Origin: Paenibacillus piri
Lineage (GTDB): Bacteria; Bacillota; Bacilli; Paenibacillales; NBRC-103111
Reading direction: 5' to 3'
NCBI RefSeq assembly: GCF_004354045.1
Contig: NZ_SMRT01000001.1
Coordinates: 558,001 to 622,000 of the forward strand
Length of the DNA: 64,000 nt
The stretch's first letter is position 1. The number at the start of each line of letters is the position of its first letter. Below are positions 18,152-26,647 of the stretch, piece after piece. Below the pieces are notes generated by a model. It saw only the letters and a program-made list of their open reading frames with translations, did no database searches and was not told the origin of the DNA. The position numbers were made by a program, and so were the translations under genes.

Positions 18152-18261
18152 TTACATGGCAGCCAATTGTTTTTCAAGAAGGTCAAGCGTTGATTTGGCG
18201 CCTTCGATAGCTCCGTATTCTTTTACCACTTTTTCAAGTTCGCTGCATTGCCTGTTGACAT
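18152..18261 (-). pseudogene. Remnant of an SRPBCC (AHSA1-type) gene with internal deletion
   Basis: An intact start survives (GGAGG, then ATG at 18261 encoding MSTGN), but after 12 codons the frame stops. In the next frame the sequence from about 18253 reads ELEKVVKEYGAIEGAKSTLD followed by LLEKQLAAM and a stop at 18152. That matches the C-terminal helix typical of AHSA1/SRPBCC-domain proteins. The simplest reading is that about 110-130 internal codons were deleted out of frame. It precedes the DoxX gene in the expected operon order. Family assignment rests on a short tail, so it is moderately sure. Confidence 0.6.
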
Positions 18262-18307
18262 AATCTCATTCCTCCGTTTGTTTGGTTGTGATTCATTTGT
18301 TGTTTTT

Positions 18308-18337
18308 AATATACCCCTAAGGGAATATTCCTGTCAA
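18308..18337 (-). promoter_or_regulatory. Sigma-A-type promoter with overlapping palindromes for the SRPBCC/DoxX unit
   Basis: On the minus strand TTGACA (18337-18332) and TATATT (18313-18308) are 18 bases apart. The spacer holds GGAATATTCC-like and CCCTTAGGGG-like palindromes, and the GGAATATT core is repeated just upstream (AAGGAATATT). That is the arrangement expected of an operator for a repressor such as an ArsR-type protein. No such regulator gene remains nearby. Confidence 0.6.
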
Positions 18338-18379
18338 GGAATATTTGAAAAAAAATTTACCCGCTGCCGGAGACAGTCG

Positions 18380-18541
18380 ATTAAAAGGTTTTTTTTGAAA
18401 AATGGGAAGTATGCCGCGGTCATCACGCCATCCAAGGATGCGGTCAGCTCCGAATGCAAGTGGATTAAAATTCGCGAAGGGCAATCGCCTGATTATGATA
18501 TGTTGGCGAAGCTTCTCACCCAGGCGTCCGGTCCGCTTTAA
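18380..18541 (+). pseudogene. C-terminal fragment of an unidentified protein
   Basis: A plus-strand reading frame without start or ribosome site encodes FFLKNGKYAAVITPSKDAVS followed by SECKWIKIREGQSPDYDMLA and a short tail to a stop at 18541. The composition is that of a real soluble protein end. Together with the broken SRPBCC gene next to it, it suggests that this region was rearranged. The family was not recognised. Confidence 0.35.
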
Positions 18542-18611
18542 TTCGACCGGCTTGCCGATTACTTGGCGAAAGCACCTTATAATCCGTGTATCTATGGGGA
18601 CAGAAACGGCA

Positions 18612-18647
18612 GCGGGGGCCTTTGCTCATTCAAGCAAAAGCCCCCGC
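18612..18647 (+). terminator. GC-rich hairpin, possible terminator
   Basis: GCGGGGG (18612-18618) pairs with CCCCCGC (18641-18647), with TTTGCT/AGCAAA inside. There is no T run, so termination is uncertain. Confidence 0.35.
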
Positions 18648-18715
18648 TCGCGTAGTCTATAAAACGTGTTCACCAACAAGAACGAGCTGCCGCGGAAGCG
18701 GCCTCTTTCTGACAA

Positions 18716-18748
18716 ACGCACCCGTCATCGAGTCGACGGGTGCGTAAA
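18716..18748 (-). terminator. Terminator hairpin after the PAS sensor kinase gene
   Basis: ACGCACCCGTC (18716-18726) and GACGGGTGCGT (18735-18745) form an 11-bp stem with an 8-base loop, just past the kinase stop at 18752; a short T stretch follows on the minus strand. Confidence 0.7.
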
Positions 18749-18751
18749 TGT

Positions 18752-20308
18752 TTATCCCTGGTTATCATGCTCCGGAGCGGTCGGTAAAATAATTTCTACG
18801 GTCGTTCCTCTATTGACCACGCTGCGGATTTGCATCCGGCCGCCGTGGTTTTCGATAATTTTGAAGGTGACCATAAGGCCGAGTCCCGTCCCTTTTTCTT
18901 TCGTCGTATAGAAAGGCTCGCCCAACCGGGGAATGCGGTCCTCGGGAATACCGCAACCTTCGTCCGTAAAACGGACCATGATGTAATGGTCACCCGCCCG
19001 CAGCAGTTCCATCCGGATCGTGCCGCCCTCCTGCATCGACTCTATCGAATTATTTAATATATTTATAAATACTTGTTTGATTTGGTTTTCGTCACAATTA
19101 ATTTTCGGCAGGCTATCCTCCGTACGGGTTATCAGCTCGACGTTGTGGATCATAGCCTGGGAGCCGAGCAGCGCGACCGTGTTTTGCAAAATGTGAAGCG
19201 CGTCCTTCGCCTGGTAGCTGACCGATTGCGGCTTGGCGATAACGAGAAACTCGCTCACAATAAAATTGATCCGTTCGAGCTCGTCCTTCATAATTTCGAA
19301 ATACGAATCGTAGCCTGTTACCTTGGTCCGCATTAACTGTACAAAGCCTTTCAATGAGGTTAACGGATTGCGTATTTCATGGGCGACTCCGGCGGCAAGC
19401 TGACCGACGATCGACAGCTTTTCCGAACGGATCAGCATTTCCTCGGCCCGCTTCCGTTCGCTGATATCTTTGCCGATCATATATACGCCATTCAACTGGC
19501 CGTTAACGACAATCGGCACATTTAAAATGCTCAGCTCCACCGCCCCGCCGTTTTTATGCCTGAACGTCACTTCATAGTGTCGCGTTTGACCGTTCAACGT
19601 ATCATCGAAATATTCATGCCAGTGTTCCAAATGCTCGGGCACGATCAGATGGCTGATCGATTTATGGAGCAGTTCTTCCTCCATGTAGCCCGTCATTGAA
19701 AAAAGAGCCGGATTGGCGCTGGTGCAGTAGCCGTTTCTGTCGAACGAAATAATCGGGTCGGGATTATGCCGGAACAACGACTTATAGCGCTGTTCGCTTT
19801 GTTCAAGCTGCTTCTCCGCCTTCTTCTTTTCATAAATCGCCTGGATCATGGCGTAGGAACGGGCGAATCGGCTGTCTTCCTCCTGCGCCAGGATCGATTC
19901 GAAAATATCGTCCTGAAACTCGTCGGGATCGCTGCTTTTATCGAGCTTTTTCAGCTCGCCCAGCATGTTCATGACGTTGACGATATGATCTTTATGAATT
20001 CTTGCGGCCGATGCCGCTTTGGACAGAGTTTCGTTTTCGGGCTGCAGCGTAACAAGGCCTTTTTTGACGTCATAGGCGGCGACATGATTCATGTTGACGA
20101 CATTCATTTGGTCGATTAACCGGTAGCCTTCCTCGTACATCCATTCTTCAAAGCCTTCGAGCGACGCCGCCCAGTAATATTTATCGTTAACGGTATGAAT
20201 GATGTATTCTTTTTCTTTCACGGACTCGATTTTTACGACTTCGTCCGAATGGAGAATGATAATATCGGAGCCCTTTTTTCCATCTCTTGTGACTGGAATT
20301 TTTTGCAT
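18752..20308 (-). CDS. Soluble PAS sensor histidine kinase with N-terminal LytTR-like domain
   Basis: 518 residues. Residues about 10-80 follow the pattern of a LytTR DNA-binding domain (IILHSDEVVKIESVKEKEYI, later RLIDQMNVVNMNHVAAYD). A helical linker follows, then a PAS domain (about 190-300: SLFRHNPDPIISFDRNG, and MIGKDISERKRAEEML), and a HisKA/HATPase core of the KinA/KinE kind (VAHEIRNPLTSLKGFVQL with the phosphorylated His, INILNNSIESM, DEGCGIPEDRI, GTGLGLMVTFKIIENHGG). There are no membrane segments. Kinase cores of this type feed the Spo0A phosphorelay in sporeformers. A LytTR-like domain on a kinase is unusual. AGGTGATC precedes the ATG. Confidence 0.85.
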   Translation of the reverse strand: MQKIPVTRDGKKGSDIIILHSDEVVKIESVKEKEYIIHTVNDKYYWAASLEGFEEWMYEEGYRLIDQMNVVNMNHVAAYDVKKGLVTLQPENETLSKAASAARIHKDHIVNVMNMLGELKKLDKSSDPDEFQDDIFESILAQEEDSRFARSYAMIQAIYEKKKAEKQLEQSEQRYKSLFRHNPDPIISFDRNGYCTSANPALFSMTGYMEEELLHKSISHLIVPEHLEHWHEYFDDTLNGQTRHYEVTFRHKNGGAVELSILNVPIVVNGQLNGVYMIGKDISERKRAEEMLIRSEKLSIVGQLAAGVAHEIRNPLTSLKGFVQLMRTKVTGYDSYFEIMKDELERINFIVSEFLVIAKPQSVSYQAKDALHILQNTVALLGSQAMIHNVELITRTEDSLPKINCDENQIKQVFINILNNSIESMQEGGTIRMELLRAGDHYIMVRFTDEGCGIPEDRIPRLGEPFYTTKEKGTGLGLMVTFKIIENHGGRMQIRSVVNRGTTVEIILPTAPEHDNQG

Positions 20309-20753
20309 TGAGAAATGATCACCTGCCTACCTTGCTTCGATTCATAATTGAACTCCGTGTTAATGAAAACGAACAGCCGCGCATATAAGCCAGGCAGTGT
20401 AATCCGATGACAGGTCAAATGAGAGAGGGTTTGTTAGTGCATAGCTTCGACTGGCGAGCGGGCTTTGGTCGATGTCATGAAGTATGGTGAATCGTTTATA
20501 ATTATAGAATAGTGAGTCCATTATATCGTTTGAGGAATTCATAAGTAAATGAAATCTTTTAAATTTGTTACGGATTGATTACTGCGATAAACGCGAAACG
20601 GTTAACAATCGCGGAAATAGCGTGAGGTTGACAATCTTATAGTTATTTTCTATTAAGAATATTGGTTTTATATATTTAATAAATGAATAGATCGGCTTCA
20701 TAATAGGCTGTAGAGGAATAATTTTAACCGAATTTAAAAAGGAGCTGACGTGT
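20309..20753 (+). other. AT-rich gap of 445 bases with divergent promoters
   Basis: No gene with a ribosome site was found. It separates the kinase (minus) from the methyltransferase (plus) and is clearly richer in A+T than its surroundings. The only site I can assign is the promoter at 20628-20656. Confidence 0.5.
20628..20656 (+). promoter_or_regulatory. Sigma-A-like promoter of the methyltransferase gene
   Basis: TTGACA (20628-20633), a 17-base spacer, and TATTAA (20651-20656), about 98 bases before the ATG at 20754. Confidence 0.55.
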
Positions 20754-21524
20754 ATGAGTGAGTCCGATAATCAACAATGGAACGCCGGATTGTACGACAG
20801 CAAGATCGGATATGTATCGCGTTTGGGCAAAGGGGTTGTCGAGCTGCTTGCGCCGCAGCCGGGCGAACGCATTCTCGATCTGGGCTGCGGCACCGGCGAT
20901 CTGACGAATGAATTGGTCCGTCTTGGAGTGCGCTGCACAGGAATGGATCATTCTCCGGATATGGTGGATAAGGCGCGCCTGAAATACCCGGAAATCCCGT
21001 TCCTCGCCGGCGACGGTCACTCGTTCCGCGTGGAGGAGCCGTTCGACGCGGTGTTCTCCAACGCCGCGCTGCACTGGATGAAGCAGCCGGAACGCGTGAT
21101 CGAATCCGTCCGGCTGGCGCTTCGTAACGGCGGACGATTCGTCGCCGAATTCGGCGGCAACGGCAACATCGGGCGCATTTATGAGGCCATCGCGGCGGTT
21201 TTGGCCGATTTCGGGATCGATGCGGCGGATCGCAATCCGTGGTATTTTCCGAGCGTAAGCGAATACAGCGGCCTGCTGGAGCGGCATGGCTTCGAGGTTC
21301 GCTGGATGGAGCTGTACGATCGTCCGACGGAGCTGGACGACGGGATCAACGGGCTCGGGCATTGGCTGGAGGCGTTTGCCGGCATGTTTTTTGCCGGGTT
21401 CGGCGAGGAGCGGAAGCGCGAGGCGTATGCCCGCTGCGGCAAGCTGTTGGAAGCGGAGCTGTATAACGGCAACTATTGGACGGCCGATTACCGGCGGCTC
21501 CGTTTTATGGCGGTGAAGCTATAG
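20754..21524 (+). CDS. Class I SAM-dependent methyltransferase (trans-aconitate methyltransferase-like)
   Basis: 256 residues with AAAAGGAGCTGACG before the ATG. The SAM-binding core is clear: LDLGCGTGDLTNEL (motif I), GMDHSPDMVDKARLKYP (motif II acidic residue), and FDAVFSNAALHWM (motif IV/V). The fold and the SNAALHW motif resemble trans-aconitate 2-methyltransferase and related small-molecule methyltransferases; the substrate cannot be inferred. It is a single-gene unit with its own promoter and terminator. Confidence 0.85.
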   Translation: MSESDNQQWNAGLYDSKIGYVSRLGKGVVELLAPQPGERILDLGCGTGDLTNELVRLGVRCTGMDHSPDMVDKARLKYPEIPFLAGDGHSFRVEEPFDAVFSNAALHWMKQPERVIESVRLALRNGGRFVAEFGGNGNIGRIYEAIAAVLADFGIDAADRNPWYFPSVSEYSGLLERHGFEVRWMELYDRPTELDDGINGLGHWLEAFAGMFFAGFGEERKREAYARCGKLLEAELYNGNYWTADYRRLRFMAVKL

Positions 21525-21571
21525 AGACGCAGGTCAAAGGTAGCGGCCGGCGACCGCCGACGATTGAAAGA

Positions 21572-21600
21572 AACAAGCGCCGTTTGGCGCTTGTTCCATT
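21572..21600 (+). terminator. Terminator after the methyltransferase gene
   Basis: AACAAGCGCC (21572-21581) and GGCGCTTGTT (21585-21594) form a perfect 10-bp stem with a three-base loop; the tail is only modestly T-rich. Confidence 0.65.
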
Positions 21601-21806
21601 TGCGGATAAGAAACGAAAAACGCGGCGATTCCTGCTGTAAACGGACATGGCGGCAGACTTTCGGGAAGCGGGTTTTATTTTTGTAAAAATGATGTCCGGT
21701 TTGCGAATAATCTGTTACAATCATTGTAAGAACAAGGGATGTAAGCGTTTTACCTATTATGGAATTCGATCATTTTTTGGCAGCCAAGAGGGGAGCTCAT
21801 CATAAC

Positions 21807-23711
21807 GTGACACGACTACTCAAATCAAAATGGAGCAAATTTGTTTTATCCGTGCTGGTCATCTGCAGCCTGTTCACCGCCTACCGAATTATTACCGTTG
21901 AGGGTGAGACGAGCAATCCGCGCTTCGTGCTGATGCGGCTTGAGGATATCGGTCCGGGCGGGCAGTACGCCACCCTGGAACAGCTCGGCAAGCTCCGGAC
22001 GGTGCTGGAATATTTGCGGGAACAGCATGTTAATTATCATTTGGCGGTCATTCCCCGGTGGATTGACATTACCGCAGACGGCACCCGTTATGATGTTGCG
22101 CTCGACCAACCGGACAGCGCCTATGCGGAAGCTTACCGCAAGCTGCTCAGGCAAGCCGTCCAGAACGGAGCGACGCTTGGCATGCATGGCTATACCCATC
22201 AGGTAGGCAATATAAGGCGCGATGACGGGCATCAGGAATCCGGTATCGGCAATGAATTTAACGAGCCGGGCGAAGATGGGACGTTGACGTCTTCGTTTGC
22301 CGAACCCCGCCTGAAGGAAGGACTCGCCATTTTCCAAAATGCCGGGCTTCGTCCCCGATTTTGGGAAGCGCCTCATTACCGCTCCACCCCCGAGCAGGAT
22401 GAGCTGTTCCGCAATTATTTCGGACTTCATTATCAGGCCGATGTGCAGACCAACCGCAACTCGCCGGTCGCCCAGTACAGGACTGAACGCAATACCGGCT
22501 ACGGACAGCCATCGCTTGGAGCGGCGTATGTCCCGACACCGTTTGACTACATTCCATACAATAAAGATGAGAAGCTGATTACCGAGCGCGTAGGCAAGAC
22601 GAATCACATCGGCTCTTTTTTCTATCATCCTTTTCTAGAGTTTAAGCAGTTGATTCCCGTTAAGGACAAAGACGGCGAACCGGTTATACGAGACGGGCTG
22701 CCCGAGTTCCGTTATCCGGATCAGGATAAAAGCCTGCTGCAAAAGCTGGTCAAATCATTGAAAGCAAAAGGCTATGCGTTTTACTCCATTCAAGATTACG
22801 TTCCGTTCACGCCGGCGCAGAGCCTGCGCATCCATACGGCGGGCCAGCAGGAAAAGCTGATGATCGGAGATGTAACCGGGAACGGGCAAAGCGATCTGGT
22901 CGTCTGGGATACGAAAACCGGCACGATCAGCGTAACGGCAGGCAGTTTCACCGGCATGCGCAACGAACCGCAGGGCTCGCCGGTTATATGGGCCCGCATC
23001 CCCTATGCCAATGGGGCGGTCGCCGCTTTGGATCCGGGACATGCCGCCGGCAGAAAAGGATTGTGGGTGCTGGCCCCGAACGGCAAGCTGGAGCTGTACG
23101 AATCGGACGGCGAACGGTTTTTGCTGAAGAAGTCGTGGAAGACTGCGCCGCACAGCTGCTCGAACTTGTACGTGCTTCCGCAAAGCGGCGGGGATACCGT
23201 GCTGGCCGGCTTGTCGGAAGACCGCAAGAGCTTGTACGGCTACGTTGTAAGCAAGGACGATTTGAAGCCGGCCCGGCCTTACAGGTTCAAAAGCGAGCTG
23301 ACCGGAGGTATGCAGGTCCGGACATTGGACGAAGGAACCCAAGCGTTATTTTATGCACGGTCCGGCGCGGTCAGCGGAATTGAGCTGAATCTGGATAAAG
23401 CGGCGATGGCTTGGAAAATGAAGAAAACGGAGCTGAACATTCCGAGCGAGGACGGCGAGATCCGGTTCGGCGATTTTAACGGAGACGGCAAAGAAGATAT
23501 TGTACGCTGGAACAGCACTTTGAAACGGTTCACGGTCTATTTGCGTAAAGAAGATAACAATTATGAGCTGCTTTCGGTGTTCGGCCCGTGGGGCAAACCG
23601 GGCTCCAAATTGATCATCGCCGACTTGGACGGCAACGGCAAGAGCGATCTGGCGCTGATTGACCGTCAAGGGGGATACATCGATACCGCGCTTTCGTTTG
23701 AAAGCAATTAA
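21807..23711 (+). CDS. Membrane-anchored DUF2334 deacetylase-like protein with FG-GAP repeats
   Basis: About 634 residues from the GTG at 21807, chosen because AGAGGGGAG lies upstream; an ATG at 21759 has no ribosome site. One N-terminal membrane segment is followed by a DUF2334 domain (about 35-330), related to polysaccharide deacetylases (VLMRLEDIGPG, LGMHGYTHQ, FWEAPHYRST). The C-terminal third carries FG-GAP/VCBS-type blades with Ca-binding loops (GDVTGNGQSDLVVWD, GDFNGDGKEDIVRWN, ADLDGNGKSDLALID). It probably acts on an extracellular glycan, with the repeats binding carbohydrate or wall. A partial cre-like sequence, TGTAAGCGTTTTAC, lies at 21738-21751. Confidence 0.8.
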   Translation: MTRLLKSKWSKFVLSVLVICSLFTAYRIITVEGETSNPRFVLMRLEDIGPGGQYATLEQLGKLRTVLEYLREQHVNYHLAVIPRWIDITADGTRYDVALDQPDSAYAEAYRKLLRQAVQNGATLGMHGYTHQVGNIRRDDGHQESGIGNEFNEPGEDGTLTSSFAEPRLKEGLAIFQNAGLRPRFWEAPHYRSTPEQDELFRNYFGLHYQADVQTNRNSPVAQYRTERNTGYGQPSLGAAYVPTPFDYIPYNKDEKLITERVGKTNHIGSFFYHPFLEFKQLIPVKDKDGEPVIRDGLPEFRYPDQDKSLLQKLVKSLKAKGYAFYSIQDYVPFTPAQSLRIHTAGQQEKLMIGDVTGNGQSDLVVWDTKTGTISVTAGSFTGMRNEPQGSPVIWARIPYANGAVAALDPGHAAGRKGLWVLAPNGKLELYESDGERFLLKKSWKTAPHSCSNLYVLPQSGGDTVLAGLSEDRKSLYGYVVSKDDLKPARPYRFKSELTGGMQVRTLDEGTQALFYARSGAVSGIELNLDKAAMAWKMKKTELNIPSEDGEIRFGDFNGDGKEDIVRWNSTLKRFTVYLRKEDNNYELLSVFGPWGKPGSKLIIADLDGNGKSDLALIDRQGGYIDTALSFESN

Positions 23712-23820
23712 CGGCATCCGGCGGCGGCCGTACAAACATCTTGACCGCAGGCCGTCCTTTGACTATTCTTGAATTAATGGTCGAATGAACTCGAATCTCA
23801 TGACAGAGCAATGGTGGTGA

Positions 23821-24522
23821 ATGCTTTTTATGACGGGACAAACTGTTTTGGTCATTGAGGATGACCCGGAAATACGGGATGTGATCCGGCTGTATCTGGA
23901 AAAAAATCAATATACGGTCGCTTTGGCCGACCGCGGCGATCAGGCGCTTCCGATGGTGCGGACCGTACATCCCGACCTGATCATCCTCGATGTGCTTCTG
24001 CCCGGAAAAGACGGTTTTGAAGTGTGCAAAGAAATCCGTCAGGAAACGTCGGTGCCGGTTTTGTTTTTGAGCTGCAAGAAAGAGGAGCAGGATAAAATTA
24101 CGGGTCTCAGTCTCGGCGGGGACGATTACATTACGAAGCCGTTCAGTCCGAACGAGCTGATTGCGCGTGTTCAGGCGAATTTGAGAAGACCGTATTTTTC
24201 CAACAGGGAAACTTCAGTAACCAAGCTGGAATTCGGCGAACTGCATATTGATCTGCTCAGCCGGACGGTGAAAGTGAGCGGGAACGAAATTTTCCTTTCG
24301 AAAAAAGAATTTGATTTGCTGAAGTTTTTAGCTGGCCGGCCGGGACAAACCTTTACCCATGAAAATTTGTTCCGGGAAATATGGGGACAAGAAAGCTTCA
24401 ACGATACCCGCACCATAATTGTCCATGTCAGCAACCTGCGTAAAAAAATCGAACGCGACCCGTCCAACCCGCAATATATCATTAATGTGCACGGAGTCGG
24501 TTACAAATTCATACTCTCTTGA
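23821..24522 (+). CDS. OmpR/PhoB-family response regulator, orphan
   Basis: 233 residues. The receiver domain shows VIEDDPEIRDVIRLYL, phospho-Asp in LIILDVLLPGKDG (near residue 55) and ITKPFSPNELIAR. The winged-helix output domain occupies about 130-233 (LSKKEFDLLKFLAGRPGQTF, RTIIVHVSNLRKKIE, VHGVGYKFI). There is no sensor kinase next to it, so its partner is elsewhere or it is an orphan. Starts at 23821 and 23830 are both possible; the GGTGGTGA ribosome site sits close to the first. Confidence 0.9.
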   Translation: MLFMTGQTVLVIEDDPEIRDVIRLYLEKNQYTVALADRGDQALPMVRTVHPDLIILDVLLPGKDGFEVCKEIRQETSVPVLFLSCKKEEQDKITGLSLGGDDYITKPFSPNELIARVQANLRRPYFSNRETSVTKLEFGELHIDLLSRTVKVSGNEIFLSKKEFDLLKFLAGRPGQTFTHENLFREIWGQESFNDTRTIIVHVSNLRKKIERDPSNPQYIINVHGVGYKFILS

Positions 24523-24552
24523 GACGATGTAGAGCAATCGTTCCGATAAAAC

Positions 24553-24653
24553 GCATGCCCCTATCCGTAATATTGCACCCCTGCGAGCTGACATTGGAAT
24601 CCCTTACCGGGGAAGCCTTCATCGGAAACCGATGAGCTTGTAGGGGTGTATTT
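24553..24653 (+). ncRNA. Structured leader with competing stems upstream of the membrane protein gene
   Basis: CACCCCT (24576-24582) can pair with AGGGGTG (24642-24648) to close a junction that holds a hairpin TTCATCGG-aaa-CCGATGA (24618-24635) and a small CCC/GGG hairpin (24601-24612). An upstream segment GCCCCTA (about 24557-24563) can pair instead with TAGGGGT (24641-24647). Two alternatives for the same strand are a feature of riboswitches and attenuators. It lies 150-250 bases before the GTG of the following gene. No known riboswitch class was recognised. Confidence 0.3.
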
Positions 24654-24804
24654 TGCTCGATGGGACGTAGCGGCGTCAGCGTTTGTTTTTGGATTTTAAC
24701 CGCTATACCGGGTTCATTCCGGAAACCAGGCAGGTATTTTTGCCTTATACGCGGAATATATACATCATGAAGCAAGCATCAACCATAGGCTGGAGGGAGA
24801 TCGT

Positions 24805-26589
24805 GTGTCGTATTTTTACGGGTCGGATTCACCGGAAATTCAGAACCCTTTTAAAAAAGAAGGCTTGCTCTACTCGATAAACGGGCTGTTCATTCTTATC
24901 GCCGGTATCGTGTGCCTGTTTAATTTGCGCAGTCAAATCGTAGCCAACGGGGCGGCGATCGGCTGGATTAATGCGATCATTTGCTTTTTGTTAATCGGCG
25001 CCGGGTTAGCGTATTTGAGCAGCGGGCTTTTGAAAACGTTCCGGTTTTACGTAGGCAGGGGAATTCCCGGCAATCTTGCGCCGAACGCGGCCCAAAATGA
25101 AGGCATCTCGCATATGGGACGCTATGTGTACAATTCCGCGAATTTGGAGCAAATGCTGATGGGAAGGATCAATCCTACGTTTGTGGAGCCGCAAACCTTC
25201 TTTGACCGGATGGTTTTCAGTTTCTTTCCGAAAATTATTTTTTTACCGTATGCCATGCGCAACTATGTGCATTTGCTCGTTAAAAAAAGCGCTTATTCAC
25301 TCATCGTCGTCACGATTTATATGCTGTGCCTGCTGTCCGGCTCGCTGGGCTTAACGCATATTACCCAATCCGGGTTTTCCGGCTGGATCGGACTTTTATT
25401 GATGGCGGCGCTCTTTTTCATCTGGGTAAATAACAAAATATCCGCTAAAGGCGTGCTCAAGACAAAAATCGAATCGCTCAGTCTGGGCGGCTTCGCCATC
25501 ATGACGATCGTGGCCGTGCTCATCCCGGCAATCGGCGAAATCGTATTAAGGCAGGGCGGAATTACGATACCCGACGTTCCGTTTCATCCGGCATTTTACA
25601 TTACCGTGACGTATTTATTGATGGTTCTTACGTTGGTCGGCGGCGTCATGCTGGCGCTGAATCGGGCCAATATGTTGAATCCGTTGACGGAAGTGTCGGA
25701 ATTTCGCGGGCATTGGCAGGAAAATGTGCATCCGAAAGATATTTTTCGCAGCTTTGATTTGGAAATGTCCGACCTGCGCTATAAAGAAATACCGAATCGC
25801 GTATACCGCGAGATGAACCCGAACCTGAATTTGGAAGGCAGCTATGACAAAGGCAGCTTCAAGGGAGACGCGATTCAGGAAACCCAGCCGATCCCGATCG
25901 AGCTGAAGCTTCCCGATACGATGGTCAAGCTCAGGTGGGCATTAGCCATATTCGGCCATCTGCTTGTTTTTATCGCCGCCGTGCTGCTTTTGACCGCAAG
26001 CTTTAGTCTGCCGGCCGACCTCACTGTCGGATACATCGCCAAGACGGCGTATACACCGCTTGTTTGTTGGATTTTTGGCAGCATTGCCATTAATATCGCT
26101 CATATGTACTGGGCTGAAATGAATTTCAAGAGCTTTTTGATCCATTTTTACGGCGAAGGGACGTATACGGAATCGACGGTGTCCGTAGGGATGGCGTTTA
26201 CCGATTCCACGAGAAGCGAAAACCGGATCGTCCGCTCGTCGTTCACTCCCTGGATTATTGCCTCGGAAATAACTTCAAGCACATTGGCCGGCACCGGATC
26301 GAACAATCTGGAGGGCGCGCGATATGTGATGGATATGAAAAAATCGGATCCGATTATGGAGTACCTGATCAAGGGGATTCGCAGCTTTTTGGACGGACGG
26401 AAAATTATTGCCGATACGGTGTCGGAAGGCGACATGGATGCGGTTAAAAACTTGTACGCCATGAATCAGGCTTCGCCGGCCGGCGCGGTCAGCGGGATCA
26501 GCATCCATACGAAGGAAGCTGCGGATGAGGAAGAGAAGAAGAAAAAGCTGAATTCTGGTCCGGTGCCTCCCAAAGAAATACAAGGCTGA
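24805..26589 (+). CDS. Large polytopic membrane protein, unknown function
   Basis: 594 residues from GTG 24805 (GGAGGGAGA 4 bases upstream). Membrane helices are predicted near residues 22-42, 50-72, 155-175, 185-205, 225-250, 262-285, 380-402 and 412-435, with a soluble C-terminal part of about 150 residues and a Lys/Glu-rich end (EEEKKKKLNSGPVPPKE). No catalytic motif or family was recognised. It follows the orphan response regulator by 282 bases and a structured RNA candidate; it might be a target of that regulator. A strong bidirectional terminator follows. Confidence 0.7.
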   Translation: MSYFYGSDSPEIQNPFKKEGLLYSINGLFILIAGIVCLFNLRSQIVANGAAIGWINAIICFLLIGAGLAYLSSGLLKTFRFYVGRGIPGNLAPNAAQNEGISHMGRYVYNSANLEQMLMGRINPTFVEPQTFFDRMVFSFFPKIIFLPYAMRNYVHLLVKKSAYSLIVVTIYMLCLLSGSLGLTHITQSGFSGWIGLLLMAALFFIWVNNKISAKGVLKTKIESLSLGGFAIMTIVAVLIPAIGEIVLRQGGITIPDVPFHPAFYITVTYLLMVLTLVGGVMLALNRANMLNPLTEVSEFRGHWQENVHPKDIFRSFDLEMSDLRYKEIPNRVYREMNPNLNLEGSYDKGSFKGDAIQETQPIPIELKLPDTMVKLRWALAIFGHLLVFIAAVLLLTASFSLPADLTVGYIAKTAYTPLVCWIFGSIAINIAHMYWAEMNFKSFLIHFYGEGTYTESTVSVGMAFTDSTRSENRIVRSSFTPWIIASEITSSTLAGTGSNNLEGARYVMDMKKSDPIMEYLIKGIRSFLDGRKIIADTVSEGDMDAVKNLYAMNQASPAGAVSGISIHTKEAADEEEKKKKLNSGPVPPKEIQG

Positions 26590-26593
26590 ATGG

Positions 26594-26636
26594 AAAAAGC
26601 TCCTTCACACTTTTATGATGTGGAGGAGCTTTTTGC
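26594..26636. terminator. Bidirectional terminator between convergent genes
   Basis: AAAAAGCTCCTTCACA (26594-26609) and TGTGGAGGAGCTTTTT (26619-26634) form a long stem with one mismatch, with A and T runs on both sides. Confidence 0.85.
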
Positions 26637-26647
26637 AATACGGCGAA

